Shown here piece by piece: positions 8,515 through 16,721 of a stretch of 41,161 nt of DNA (positions are counted from its first letter, which is position 1; each line of letters begins with the position of its first letter). Source of the stretch: Clostridiales bacterium. GTDB taxonomy: Bacteria > Bacillota > Clostridia > Oscillospirales > Oscillospiraceae. The notes below the pieces were generated by a model. It worked only from the letters and a program-made list of their open reading frames with translations, was not told the origin of the DNA and made no database searches. The DNA lies in NCBI GenBank assembly GCA_012521555.1, contig JAAYMC010000010.1, positions 1-41,161 of the forward strand. The letters run 5' to 3'. The translations under genes were made by a program, and so were the position numbers.

Positions 8515-9624
8515 ATGATCGAGTTTGACGATTACAAAGTCAGGATAAACGCCCTCCGCCCCACCCTCGAGCGGCTCGGCGAGGCCCTCAGGCTCCACGC
8601 CGCCGAGGAAGAGCTGAAAAATCTCGAGGAGGAGAGCGCGCGGGACGGCTTCTGGAGCGATCTTGAGCGCTCCCAGAAGGTGCTGCAGCGCATCAAGCAG
8701 CTGAAAACGAAAATCGAAAAGTACAAAAAGCTCACGTCGCGATATAACGACCTTGCCACTCTCTGCCAGATGGGCAACGAGGAACAGGACGCGAGTTTGC
8801 TGCCCGAGCTTCAGGCCGAATACGCCGCGTTCGAAAAAGACCTCGAGCAGGCGCGCCTGGAAACGCTTTTGAGCGGCGAGTTCGACGGCTGTAACGCCAT
8901 CGTCTCCTTCCATGCCGGCGCGGGCGGCACCGAGGCGCAGGACTGGGCGGAGATGCTCTACCGCATGTACACCCGCTGGGCCGAGCGCCACGGGATGAAG
9001 TACAAGGTTCTCGACTATCTCGACGGCGAGGAAGCCGGCATCAAATCGGCCTCCATTGAAATCGAGGGCGAAAACGCCTACGGTTACCTGAAAAGCGAAA
9101 GCGGCATCCACCGCCTCGTGCGCGTCTCCCCGTTCGACGCGTCGGGGCGGCGGCACACGTCCTTTGCCGCCGTGGAGGTCATGCCCGTCATCCCCGACGA
9201 CGTGGACGTGGAAATCAGGCCGGAGGACCTTAAGGTTGACACCTACCGCTCCTCGGGCGCGGGCGGCCAGCACGTCAACAAGACGGAAAGCGCCGTGCGC
9301 ATCACCCATCTCCCGACGGGCATCGTCGTCTCCTGCCAGATGGAGCGCAGCCAGCACCAGAACCGCGAAACGGCCATGCGCATGCTCCGCGCCAAGCTCA
9401 TCGAAATCAAGGAGCGCGAAAAGCTCGAGAAAATCAGCGACATCAAGGGCGAGCAGATGAAAATCGAGTGGGGCAGCCAGATCCGCTCCTACGTCTTCAT
9501 GCCCTATACCCTCGTCAAGGACCACCGCACGGGCTACGAAACCGGGAATATCGACGCGGTCATGGACGGGGATATCGACGGGTTCATCAACGCCTATCTC
9601 ACCATGCAGGCGGGAAAAGAGTGA
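8515..9624 (+). CDS. prfB: Peptide chain release factor 2
   Basis: 369 residues. Release factor 2 recognises UGA and UAA stop codons and triggers hydrolysis of peptidyl-tRNA on the ribosome. The tripeptide SPF at 205-207 is the RF2-specific codon-reading motif, and GGQ at 250-252 is the catalytic motif. The N-terminal helical bundle (about 1-110) is complete. The coding sequence is continuous from the ATG: the internal UGA and CTTTGA slippery site that control RF2 by programmed +1 frameshifting in many bacteria are absent. AGGA precedes the ATG. The gene is alone between its own promoter and the small-RNA unit at 9710. Confidence 0.97.
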   Translation: MIEFDDYKVRINALRPTLERLGEALRLHAAEEELKNLEEESARDGFWSDLERSQKVLQRIKQLKTKIEKYKKLTSRYNDLATLCQMGNEEQDASLLPELQAEYAAFEKDLEQARLETLLSGEFDGCNAIVSFHAGAGGTEAQDWAEMLYRMYTRWAERHGMKYKVLDYLDGEEAGIKSASIEIEGENAYGYLKSESGIHRLVRVSPFDASGRRHTSFAAVEVMPVIPDDVDVEIRPEDLKVDTYRSSGAGGQHVNKTESAVRITHLPTGIVVSCQMERSQHQNRETAMRMLRAKLIEIKEREKLEKISDIKGEQMKIEWGSQIRSYVFMPYTLVKDHRTGYETGNIDAVMDGDIDGFINAYLTMQAGKE

Positions 9625-9674
9625 GAATTTCCCGTTTTCGACAAAAATAGCCACAAATTTATGAAAATTTGCCC

Positions 9675-9703
9675 TTTACAAATATTGTAAATTGCGCTAT
9701 CAT
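9675..9703 (+). promoter_or_regulatory. Promoter of the orphan small RNA
   Basis: TTTACA (9675-9680), 17 bases, TATCAT (9698-9703), predicting a transcript start near 9710. It lies inside AT-rich sequence right after the prfB stop. Confidence 0.65.
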
Positions 9704-9709
9704 TACAGT

Positions 9710-9838
9710 ACAGCTTATCCAATGGCATGAGGATGCCGCGGTTCCGCCATCTCCATTAATGGAAGCCGGAACATAAGCTCATATCTTTATCCCACAACCC
9801 TTTTTCTTGCGGGCCAGTAAGGCCCGCCCTTTTTTTGC
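9710..9838 (+). ncRNA. Unassigned structured small RNA between prfB and ilvE
   Basis: About 129 bases with its own promoter and terminator and no start codon with a usable ribosome binding site. Complementary segments predict a three-way junction: closing stem AGCTTAT (9712-9718) with ATAAGCT (9773-9779); hairpin GGCAT-GAGG-ATGCC (9724-9737); and hairpin GTTCCG (9741-9746) with CGGAAC (9767-9772) capped by TCCA-TTAA-TGGA. A pyrimidine-rich single-stranded stretch (about 9783-9806) leads into the terminator. It does not match the consensus of any riboswitch, 6S, SRP or T-box RNA I can recall. It could be a trans-acting RNA or the terminated leader of ilvE. Confidence 0.6.
9809..9837 (+). terminator. 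Intrinsic terminator of the small RNA
   Basis: GCGGGCC (9809-9815), loop AGTAA, GGCCCGC (9821-9827), then CC and eight T residues. Confidence 0.9.
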
Positions 9839-9857
9839 CATTTTTTAAAGTTTAACC

Positions 9858-9887
9858 TTGCAAAACGCTGCAGCGGGGGCGTATACT
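9858..9887 (+). promoter_or_regulatory. Candidate promoter of ilvE
   Basis: TTGCAA (9858-9863), 18 bases, TATACT (9882-9887). It would produce a leader of about 230 bases in front of ilvE. Confidence 0.5.
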
Positions 9888-9900
9888 GTAAAAAAGCTGT

Positions 9901-10110
9901 CGCGCCCGGCAGGCCGCCGCGCCGAAGACGGCGTGACGACGGCGGAAGGCGTCAATGCGCTCCGGGCGCGCTTATAGCAAAGGTTTCAATCATCCCCGGC
10001 AGCGCGAGGCGGACGGTAAGCCGCGCACGGCGCATAAAGCGCGCCGTTTCCGCTCACCGCCGCTATCGGCGGCAAAGCGCCTGCCGATGAGAGAGCATAA
10101 GACTACAGCA
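9901..10110 (+). promoter_or_regulatory. Highly structured 5' leader of ilvE
   Basis: Nested perfect stems occupy 9901-9970: CGCGCCCGG with CCGGGCGCG (9 base pairs), then CCGCCG with CGGCGG, then CGCCG-AAGA-CGGCG. Further hairpins follow: ACGGCGC with GCGCCGT, and CCGCCG-CTAT-CGGCGG. No T-box sequence, no run of Leu/Ile/Val codons and no known riboswitch consensus are visible. In GC-rich DNA some of this may be accidental. Confidence 0.35.
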
Positions 10111-10127
10111 GCAAAGGGAGAATGACA

Positions 10128-11204
10128 ATGGCTTACAGTTTCTCAGTCACGTTAACGACAGCGCCGAAGCAAAAGCCCGACCCGGATAAGCTCGTGTTCG
10201 GCAAATACTTTACGGACCACATGTTCGTCATGGACTACAGCGACGACAAAGGCTGGCACGACGGGCGCATCGTACCCTACGGCCCCCTCGCCATCGACCC
10301 GGCCGCCGCCGCTTTGCATTACGGGCAGGAGATCTTCGAAGGGCTCAAGGCGTACAAGGCGCCGGACGGGCGCATCCTCCTCTTCCGCCCGGACATGAAC
10401 GCAAAGCGCACAATCAGCACGTGCGACCGCCTTTGCATCCCGCCCATTGACGAAGAGCTCTTCATCGAGGCGATCAAGGCCGTTGTCCGCGTCGACGCCG
10501 AATGGATTCCGGACAGGCCCGGCACGTCCCTGTACATCCGCCCCTTTATCTTCGCGGACGAGCCGTTTCTGGGCGTGCACCCGGCGCACCACTTTAAGTT
10601 CGTCATCATCCTCTCGCCCGTCGGCGCGTATTACGGGGCGGGCAACAGCGGCCTTGTCCCCCAGCGCATTTTCGTGGAAGAGGAATACGTCCGCGCCGCC
10701 CCCGGCGGAACGGGCGCGGCCAAAGTCGCCGGCAACTACGCCGGCTCCCTCAAGGCGCAGGAGAAGGCGATGAAGGCCGGCTGCGCGCAGGTGCTGTGGC
10801 TTGACGCCGTCGAGCGCAGATACGTCGAGGAAATCGGCACGTCCAACGCCTTCTTCGTCATCGGGGACGAGATCATCACCGCGCCGCTGCTCGGCACCAT
10901 CCTCCCCGGCGTCACGCGCGACTCCGTCATAAAGCTCCTCAAAAAATGGGGCATGAACATCCAGGAGCGGCGCCTGTCGATTGACGAGGTCGTCAGGGCC
11001 GCGGAGGACGGCACCCTCAGGGAAGCCTTCGCGACGGGGACGGCGGCCGTCATCTCGCCCGTCGGGGAGCTGCTGTACAGAAACAGGACCATTGTCATCA
11101 ACAACAACCAGACAGGCCCCCTCTCCCAGAAGCTCTACGACACGCTCTACGGCATCCAGACGGGCAAGGTCGAAGACGACATGGGCTGGACGGTGGCCAT
11201 CTGA
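10128..11204 (+). CDS. ilvE: Branched-chain amino acid aminotransferase
   Basis: 358 residues from the ATG at 10128, which sits 7 bases after AAGGGAG; the ATG at 10122 is too close to it. This is a class IV PLP aminotransferase that interconverts leucine, isoleucine and valine with their 2-oxo acids using glutamate/2-oxoglutarate. Evidence includes the HYGQEIFEGLKAY signature near 65, the PLP-binding Lys in AAKVAGNYAGS (about residue 199), QVLWLDA, and EIGTSNAFF followed by TAPLLGTILPGVTR. The length fits the large IlvE/BCAT subgroup. The gene is monocistronic, with a structured leader upstream and a terminator shared with panE downstream. Confidence 0.95.
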   Translation: MAYSFSVTLTTAPKQKPDPDKLVFGKYFTDHMFVMDYSDDKGWHDGRIVPYGPLAIDPAAAALHYGQEIFEGLKAYKAPDGRILLFRPDMNAKRTISTCDRLCIPPIDEELFIEAIKAVVRVDAEWIPDRPGTSLYIRPFIFADEPFLGVHPAHHFKFVIILSPVGAYYGAGNSGLVPQRIFVEEEYVRAAPGGTGAAKVAGNYAGSLKAQEKAMKAGCAQVLWLDAVERRYVEEIGTSNAFFVIGDEIITAPLLGTILPGVTRDSVIKLLKKWGMNIQERRLSIDEVVRAAEDGTLREAFATGTAAVISPVGELLYRNRTIVINNNQTGPLSQKLYDTLYGIQTGKVEDDMGWTVAI

Positions 11205-11241
11205 CGCGCCGCGCTCTCAAGCGCCAAACCCTTTAATACAC

Positions 11242-11280
11242 AAAACCTCCAAGCCACTGAGGCCTGGAGGTTTTTCGTTT
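11242..11280. terminator. Bidirectional terminator between ilvE and panE
   Basis: AAAACCTCCA-A-GCC, loop ACTGA, GGC-C-TGGAGGTTTT followed by TTCGTTTT on the plus strand. The A-rich left arm also gives a T-run for the converging minus-strand operon. Confidence 0.85.
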
Positions 11281-11288
11281 TGAGATTA

Positions 11289-12212
11289 TTAAGCGCCGTA
11301 CGCGCGCTCAATCGCGCGAATCTCGTCGTACAGCGCGCGGTTTATGGGCACGTCAATCCCGTGCTTTTCGGCGAGCCTGATTACCGTGCCGGCAAACAGC
11401 TCCACTTCCGTCGGCCGCCCGGCCTCCACGTCCTGCTGCATGGAGGTTTTTCCCTCGGGGGACAGCCCCTCCAGAACGTTCATCCAGTAGCCGATGTCCT
11501 CTTCCACAAGGCCGGCGTTTTCAAGGTCGGACAGACGCAGCACCTCGCGCATCGCGTCGAGCATCTGCCCGCGGTACGGCCCGCCCTCCTGCACGCCGGC
11601 GTAGTTGCAGCGGTGCACGGCGGTCACCTGGTTGACGCCGACGTTGAGCATAAACTTGCTCCACAGGTGCCGCTTCATGTGCGTCTGCACCTCGTGCGGC
11701 ACACCGGCGCGGGTAAAGAAGTCGGCGACGGCGCGCGTCTTGTCGGACACGACGCCCGGCTCTCTGTCCCCGAAGACGATTTTGCCCATGTTCTGGTAGG
11801 TGAGGCGTCCGCCCACCTTCACCGCGTCCATCCCCTGCGCCACGGACAGGAGGACCTTCTCCTCCCCGTAGACGGAACCGACGATTTCCTCGCTGCTGAT
11901 GCCGTTGAGAAGCGAGAGGATGACCGTGTCCGGGCCGACGTGGTTGCGGATGGCCCCGATGGCCTCCTGCAATCCGCCGTATTTTACGGCGATGAGCACA
12001 AGGTCCGCCGGGCGCTCCGGCTTTTCCTCCGGCGTGATGTAGTCAAACGCGCAGCGCCTGCCGTTGCAGAAAACGCCCTCCAGCGTATAGCGCTCAATGC
12101 GCCCCTTGTCGGCGATGACGGTGAGGCTGCCCGGCAAATTTTTCTGAATCTGGTTTGCGAAGGTCAGGCCGATGGCGCCGAGGCCGATCAGCGACGCTCT
12201 TTCTATGCGCAT
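11289..12212 (-). CDS. panE: 2-dehydropantoate 2-reductase (ketopantoate reductase)
   Basis: 307 residues. The enzyme reduces ketopantoate to pantoate with NADPH in pantothenate/CoA synthesis. The N-terminal Rossmann motif GLGAIG (10-15) binds the cofactor. KYGGLQEAI and LLNGISSEE fit the hinge region of the family, and the C-terminal helical domain carries WSKFMLNVGVNQVTA, in which Lys and the Asn residues form the active site. GAGGAG precedes the ATG. It follows the thioesterase gene by 24 bases, so the two form an operon. No panB or panC gene is nearby, so some other 2-oxo-acid reductase role cannot be excluded. Confidence 0.88.
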   Translation of the reverse strand: MRIERASLIGLGAIGLTFANQIQKNLPGSLTVIADKGRIERYTLEGVFCNGRRCAFDYITPEEKPERPADLVLIAVKYGGLQEAIGAIRNHVGPDTVILSLLNGISSEEIVGSVYGEEKVLLSVAQGMDAVKVGGRLTYQNMGKIVFGDREPGVVSDKTRAVADFFTRAGVPHEVQTHMKRHLWSKFMLNVGVNQVTAVHRCNYAGVQEGGPYRGQMLDAMREVLRLSDLENAGLVEEDIGYWMNVLEGLSPEGKTSMQQDVEAGRPTEVELFAGTVIRLAEKHGIDVPINRALYDEIRAIERAYGA

Positions 12213-12236
12213 GGGTCCATTACTCCTCGTGTGGTT

Positions 12237-12659
12237 TTAAGCGCCCTCCCCGGCGCACCGTTTGAGCAGCTCGTACAGGTCCGGCGCGGCTTTCTTGAGG
12301 TCGACCGGCCGAAGAGCGGCGTCCGTAAAGGCCTGCTGCGTCTCGCCGGTGGCCAAAAGCGCGCCGTCCTTTACGCGGTAAATCTCGTAGGCGAGCGTCA
12401 TGCGCGCGCGCCCGAGCTCCTTTATCCAGGTCTGCACGGATAGCTCGTCCTCAAACCGCGCCGGGGCGATAAACCGCGCGGAGATGCCGTACAGGGGCAT
12501 CAGGACGCCGCGCTTTTCCACCTCGGAGTAGGGCGCTCCCGCCCGGCGCATAAACTCCGTGCGCGCCGCCTCAAACCACACGGCGTAGTTGGAGTGGTGG
12601 GCGATGCCCATCTGATCCGTCTCCGCGTACCGAACCGTCAAACGTGTCTCCGCTCTCAT
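12237..12659 (-). CDS. Acyl-CoA thioesterase, YbgC/FadM (4HBT) hotdog family
   Basis: 140 residues with a single hotdog fold. The N-terminal signature RYAETDQMGIAHHSNYAVWFE matches 4-hydroxybenzoyl-CoA-type thioesterases, with the catalytic Asp in TDQMG. These cytosolic enzymes hydrolyse acyl-CoA or acyl-ACP thioesters; the chain preference cannot be read. AAGGAG lies 5 bases before the ATG. It is the first gene of a two-gene unit with panE, a plausible CoA-related pairing. Confidence 0.88.
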   Translation of the reverse strand: MRAETRLTVRYAETDQMGIAHHSNYAVWFEAARTEFMRRAGAPYSEVEKRGVLMPLYGISARFIAPARFEDELSVQTWIKELGRARMTLAYEIYRVKDGALLATGETQQAFTDAALRPVDLKKAAPDLYELLKRCAGEGA

Positions 12660-12749
12660 TTCCGCTCCTTCTTCCCGCGCCCGCCGGCTAAACAGCTTAA
12701 GCCGCGGGCGGGGGATGCTTTCTCACGCCCGGCGCAAGGGCGCTTTACT

Positions 12750-13262
12750 TTATACGAAACGCACCGTCTCCTCAAGCGGCGCGCGCTCAAAGTGGCGGGG
12801 ATTGGGCTGCACGCCGTCGGCCTTATAGCCCACCATGAGCATGGAGGACGGGACGATATTTGCCGGCAGCTCAAACTCCTTGACGACGGCGGCGGGGTCA
12901 AAGAAGCAGACCCAAACCGTCCCGAGCCCGAGCTCTTCGGCCTGCAGCATCATGTGCGTCTGGACGATGGCCGCGTCGATATCGCCGTGCTCCTTCCCGT
13001 CGTGCGGGCGCTTCCAGCTTTTCTCCGTGTCGTAGCAGACGATGAGCGCGCAGGGCGCGCCGAAACGGCAGGGAGTGCACTTATCGAGTTTCTGAAGCCC
13101 TTCCTCGCTCGTGACGGCGTAAATGACCTGCGGCTGGTTGTTCTTCGCCGTGGGGGCCACTCTCCCGGCCTGCAAAATCTTCTCCAGCTTTTCCTTCTCG
13201 ACCGGCGTGCTCTTGTACTGGCGCGCGGAAAAACGCGCCTCGGCCAGCTCGTAAAACGACAT
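12750..13262 (-). CDS. Nitroreductase-family flavoprotein (short type)
   Basis: 170 residues, the compact form of the FMN-dependent nitroreductase fold. The N-terminus has the ARFSARQY motif (FMN phosphate binding by Arg and Ser), then APTAKNNQP for the second FMN-contact loop, and a C-terminal MLMVGYKADG. These enzymes reduce nitroaromatics, quinones or flavins with NAD(P)H; the physiological substrate is unknown. There are four cysteines in the middle (two in CTPCRFGAPC), which is unusual enough to allow metal or redox chemistry. AAAGGAGGA precedes the ATG, and a promoter lies at 13332-13360. Confidence 0.87.
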   Translation of the reverse strand: MSFYELAEARFSARQYKSTPVEKEKLEKILQAGRVAPTAKNNQPQVIYAVTSEEGLQKLDKCTPCRFGAPCALIVCYDTEKSWKRPHDGKEHGDIDAAIVQTHMMLQAEELGLGTVWVCFFDPAAVVKEFELPANIVPSSMLMVGYKADGVQPNPRHFERAPLEETVRFV

Positions 13263-13331
13263 GCGACATCCTCCTTTTCAGTGTGGCCGCGCGCCGCCCT
13301 CTGTTTGGCGCGCTAAATCCATTTTTCGGAT

Positions 13332-13360
13332 ATTATATCACAACCTGACCGCCCTGAAAA
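13332..13360 (-). promoter_or_regulatory. Promoter of the nitroreductase gene
   Basis: TTTTCA (13360-13355), 17 bases, TATAAT (13337-13332) on the minus strand. Confidence 0.55.
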
Positions 13361-13395
13361 CCGCCTTGTCTTCCGCCTGACTTTTCGGAAAAGAC

Positions 13396-13435
13396 AAAAA
13401 ACGCGGGCAGCGTTTCGCTGCCCGCGTTTTTGTTT
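13396..13435 (-). terminator. Intrinsic terminator after the zinc-ribbon gene
   Basis: ACGCGGGCAGCG (13401-13412), loop TTT, CGCTGCCCGCGT (13416-13427), flanked by A and T runs so that it can work on either strand. Confidence 0.88.
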
Positions 13436-13502
13436 CACGGAATCATAACCCAAGACACGCCGCTTTATCGGCCTGTCGTGCGGTTACATTCATGGGCGGA
13501 GT

Positions 13503-13769
13503 TTATCTCTGCCGGGAGAAGCAGTCGCTGCAGTAAACAGGACGGTCCTCCCTGGGCTGGAAGGGAACCTTCGCCTCGCCGCCGCAGCTGGAGCAGACGG
13601 CCGTGAACATTTCTCTCTGGTGGCCGCCGTTCTTTCTCGCCTGGCGGCAAGGCTTGCATCTCTGGGGCTCGTTTGTAAAGCCCTTTTCCGCGTAGAATTC
13701 CTGTTCGCCGGCGGAGAAGATAAACTCGCAGCCGCAATCTTTGCAAATGAGTACTTTGTCTTGGGTCAT
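13503..13769 (-). CDS. Zinc-ribbon protein with four CxxC motifs (zf-trcl type)
   Basis: 88 residues. Four CxxC pairs are visible: CKDC (9-12), CKPC, CSSC and CSDC near the C-terminus, enough for two zinc-binding ribbons. The segments GEQEFYAEKGF and PREDRPVYCSDCF are characteristic of a small zinc-binding family common in Firmicutes and other bacteria. Function is not established; a nucleic-acid or protein-interaction role is the usual inference. It lies downstream of lepA but behind a terminator, and its own terminator follows. Confidence 0.87.
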   Translation of the reverse strand: MTQDKVLICKDCGCEFIFSAGEQEFYAEKGFTNEPQRCKPCRQARKNGGHQREMFTAVCSSCGGEAKVPFQPREDRPVYCSDCFSRQR

Positions 13770-13787
13770 GGAATAGGATACCTCTTA

Positions 13788-13823
13788 TTAAAAAATTTGT
13801 GCCGGACCGTTTTTGTCCGGCAC
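13788..13823 (-). terminator. Intrinsic terminator of lepA
   Basis: GTGCCGGAC (13799-13807) pairs with GTCCGGCAC (13815-13823). On the minus strand the hairpin is followed by AAATTTTTT. Confidence 0.75.
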
Positions 13824-13950
13824 TAAGCCCACTATACAGGTTAATGGGCGTTCTGTCAACACTTTTTTGTGATGCTTATACGAAAATTATGTGCCAAATT
13901 CCCGCCGATTTCTACAAATCAGGAAAAACGCCTCTTTTCATGCCGCGGCG

Positions 13951-15756
13951 CTATTCGTCGAGCTTGAGGACGGCCATAAACGCCTCCTGCGGCACCTCGA
14001 CGCTGCCGAGGCTGCGCATCCTCTTTTTGCCTTCCTTCTGCTTTTCAAGCAGCTTCTTTTTGCGCGTGATGTCGCCGCCGTAGCACTTGGCGAGGACGTC
14101 CTTCCGCAGGGCGCGGATTGTCTCGCGGGCGATGATGCGCCCGCCGATGGCCGCCTGGACGGGCACCTCAAACAGCTGCCGCGGGATGTTCTCCTTGAGC
14201 TTTTCTACAATCTTGCGCGCTCTCGGATACGCCTTGTCCTTGTGGACGATAAAGGACAGCGCGTCGACAATTTCGCCGTTTAGGAGAATGTCGAGCTTGA
14301 CAAGCTGCGACGGGCGGTATCCGATAAACTCATAGTCGAGGGAGGCGTACCCGCGGGAGCGGGACTTGAGGGCGTCGAAAAAGTCGTAGATGATTTCGTT
14401 GAGGGGCATGTCGTAGCGCAGTTCCACGCGCCCGGTGTCGAGATACACCATCTCGATGTACACGCCGCGCCGGTCCTGGCACAGCTCCATGATGTTGCCC
14501 ACAAACTCCTGCGGGCACATGATCTGCGCCCGCACGAACGGCTCTTCCGCAAGCTCAATCGAGCCCGGGTCGGGGTAGTTGAGGGGATTGTCCACCATGA
14601 GGACGGTCCCGTCCGTCTTCGTGACGCGGTAGACGACGCTCGGCGCCGTCGTGATGAGGTCGAGGTTAAACTCCCTCTCAAGCCGCTCCTGGACGATTTC
14701 CATGTGCAGCAGCCCCAGAAAGCCGCATCGGAACCCAAACCCCAGCGCCGCGGACGACTCCGGCTCAAAGGAGAGCGCCGCGTCGTTGAGCTTGAGCTTC
14801 TCCAGAGCGTCACGCAGGTCGGGGAATTTGGCGCCGTCGACCGTGTAGATGCCGGAGAACACCATCGGCTGCGCCGGCTTGTAGCCCGGAAGCGGCTCCT
14901 TCGCGGGGTTGGTGACGAGCGTGATCGTGTCGCCCACCTGCGTGTCGGCGACGTTTTTAATGCTCGCCGTGAGGTACCCGACTTCGCCGGCCGAGAGCGC
15001 GTCGCACGGGTCCATCCCCATCGGGCGCAGGTGCCCGACTTCGACGACGCGGTACTCCGCCCCCGTCGCCATCATACGGATGACGTCGTCCTTCTTCACT
15101 TCGCCTTCCATCACCCGCATGCAGACGATGACGCCGCGGTACGCGTCGTACTGGCTGTCGAAGATGAGCGCCCTCAGCGGCGCGGTGCGGTCCCCTTGCG
15201 GGGGCGGGATGTGCCTGACGATATCCTCGAGCACGTCTTCGATGCCGATGCCGAGTTTCGCGGAGATTTCCGGCGCGTCCATCGCCGGCAGGCCGATGAC
15301 GTCCTCAATCTCCGCCTTGACGCGCTTGGGGTCTGCGGCGGGCAGGTCGATTTTGTTGATGACGGGCCGGATTTCAAGGTTATGCTCGAGGGCGAGGTAC
15401 GTGTTGGCCAGCGTCTGCGCCTCGACGCCCTGCGCGGCGTCCACGACGAGGATGGCCCCTTCGCACGCGGCGAGGGAGCGGGAGACCTCGTAGCTGAAGT
15501 CGGCGTGGCCCGGCGTGTCGATGAGGTTGAGCGTGTACGTCTCGCCGTCCTTGGCCGTGTAGCTCAGGCACACGGCGCGCGCCTTGATGGTTATGCCGCG
15601 CTCGCGCTCGAGGTCCATGCTGTCTAGAATCTGGTCTTCCATTTCACGCGCCTCCACCGCGCCGCACCGCTCGAGCAGGCGGTCGGCGAGCGTCGACTTG
15701 CCGTGGTCGATGTGGGCGATGATGGAGAAGTTGCGGATTTTGCTTTGTTCGGTCAC
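13951..15756 (-). CDS. lepA: Elongation factor 4 (LepA, ribosomal back-translocase GTPase)
   Basis: 601 residues from the GTG at 15756, chosen because AAGGTG lies at proper spacing and the protein then starts [11 protein letters not shown], as in other LepA proteins. GTPase motifs are AHIDHGKST (G1), RGITIKA (switch I), DTPGHADF (G3) and NKIDLP (G4). The C-terminal LepA-specific domain ends near [16 protein letters not shown], which includes the region that reaches the peptidyl-transferase centre. It acts on ribosomes in translation or assembly, mainly under ionic stress. It lies 33 bases after the XRE regulator gene, probably co-transcribed, and a terminator follows. Confidence 0.97.
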   Translation of the reverse strand: MTEQSKIRNFSIIAHIDHGKSTLADRLLERCGAVEAREMEDQILDSMDLERERGITIKARAVCLSYTAKDGETYTLNLIDTPGHADFSYEVSRSLAACEGAILVVDAAQGVEAQTLANTYLALEHNLEIRPVINKIDLPAADPKRVKAEIEDVIGLPAMDAPEISAKLGIGIEDVLEDIVRHIPPPQGDRTAPLRALIFDSQYDAYRGVIVCMRVMEGEVKKDDVIRMMATGAEYRVVEVGHLRPMGMDPCDALSAGEVGYLTASIKNVADTQVGDTITLVTNPAKEPLPGYKPAQPMVFSGIYTVDGAKFPDLRDALEKLKLNDAALSFEPESSAALGFGFRCGFLGLLHMEIVQERLEREFNLDLITTAPSVVYRVTKTDGTVLMVDNPLNYPDPGSIELAEEPFVRAQIMCPQEFVGNIMELCQDRRGVYIEMVYLDTGRVELRYDMPLNEIIYDFFDALKSRSRGYASLDYEFIGYRPSQLVKLDILLNGEIVDALSFIVHKDKAYPRARKIVEKLKENIPRQLFEVPVQAAIGGRIIARETIRALRKDVLAKCYGGDITRKKKLLEKQKEGKKRMRSLGSVEVPQEAFMAVLKLDE

Positions 15757-15789
15757 ACAAATCACCTTGGGCGGATAGATGGGGAGAAG

Positions 15790-16377
15790 CTACATCATCG
15801 CGTCGATCAAGCTGCGGATTTTCTCCTCAAGCCGGAGCACGGACGCGTACTCCTCCGGGTACCACTGGCGCAGCGTCTGGTCCGTCAGCTCCGGGAGTTT
15901 ATCGGACGACTTGGCCAGCTCCATTAAGCGGGCCATCAGCATCGCGGCCGCGCGAAGCCTGACCGCGTCAACCATCAGCTCGAGGGAGCTGTCGGCGCCG
16001 CGCAGGCGGCTGAGCACGCTGTAGAGCGCAAAACTGATGTATTCCCACACGAGCTTTGACAGGCGCTCGTCGCCAATCTCTTCGAGTATCGAGTGGATGA
16101 CAACCGCGTTGTTGTAGCACAGAAGCTCTTCTTCATTATTCTGGATTTCGGGAAAGCGGCTCGGCGAGCGGTGCGGCGAAATCCCGAGGAGGTAGTCGGT
16201 CGTCACGCCGTAGTATTCGCTCACGCGGACGACGAAATCGAGCTTCGGCTCGCGCACGCCGTTTTCATAGTGCGAAAGGAGCGCCTGCGATATGCCCAGT
16301 TCGTCCGCCGCGCGCTTCTGGCTCAGCCCGCGCTCGTGGCGCAGCAACGTGATCATCTTTGCAAATTCGTGGTTCAC
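15790..16377 (-). CDS. XRE-family helix-turn-helix transcriptional regulator
   Basis: 195 residues from a GTG start preceded by GGAGGGGAG. The first ~65 residues are a Cro/C1-type HTH: LLRHERGLSQKRAADELGIS is followed by a recognition helix in QALLSHYENG and YYGVTTDYLLG. The remaining ~130 residues are predicted helical with no recognised effector-domain motif. It heads the lepA transcript, 33 bases upstream, which may be accidental. The promoter at 16422-16450 carries two overlapping TATACT boxes. Its target genes are unknown. Confidence 0.85.
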   Translation of the reverse strand: MNHEFAKMITLLRHERGLSQKRAADELGISQALLSHYENGVREPKLDFVVRVSEYYGVTTDYLLGISPHRSPSRFPEIQNNEEELLCYNNAVVIHSILEEIGDERLSKLVWEYISFALYSVLSRLRGADSSLELMVDAVRLRAAAMLMARLMELAKSSDKLPELTDQTLRQWYPEEYASVLRLEEKIRSLIDAMM

Positions 16378-16421
16378 AGGCTCCCCTCCAAAACGCCGCC
16401 GCGATTTATTACAGTTAGTAT

Positions 16422-16450
16422 AGTATATCGGCTTGCCGCACGTTTGTAAA
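16422..16450 (-). promoter_or_regulatory. Sigma-A promoter of the XRE regulator/lepA unit
   Basis: TTTACA (16450-16445), 17 bases, TATACT (16427-16422). A second TATACT starts 5 bases downstream. Confidence 0.7.
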
Positions 16451-16496
16451 TAGCGATTTTACGGCCTGTCCGCCGTTTTTTAACCGGCGCGCGCTC

Positions 16497-16521
16497 ATGC
16501 CCCGCGGCAGGCGCGGGCATA
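16497..16521. repeat. Inverted repeat in the XRE/pduL divergent region
   Basis: ATGCCC near 16498 pairs with GGGCAT ending at 16521, with GC-rich partial pairing between. It lies between the two divergent promoters and could be an operator; no T-run follows. Confidence 0.3.
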
Positions 16522-16574
16522 CTGAAATAAGGGCAAAAATGTTTCAGGTTTACAGCAAACAGTGCCCCGTTTGC

Positions 16575-16603
16575 TTGCTTTGCCTGGATAGATATGCTAG
16601 AAT
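16575..16603 (+). promoter_or_regulatory. Promoter of pduL with extended -10
   Basis: TTGCTT (16575-16580), 17 bases, TAGAAT (16598-16603), with TGC directly before the -10 forming an extended -10. The leader is about 110 bases. Confidence 0.6.
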
Positions 16604-16721
16604 AGCTTGTTGGGAATACGCGCGCCGGAAAAGCGGCGCGATAGACTGTTTTTTTGCCGAGCGCTCGCGCGGTCATGGATGCGAACGCCCGACGGTAAAA
16701 TAAAAGAACGAGGGAATGGAA

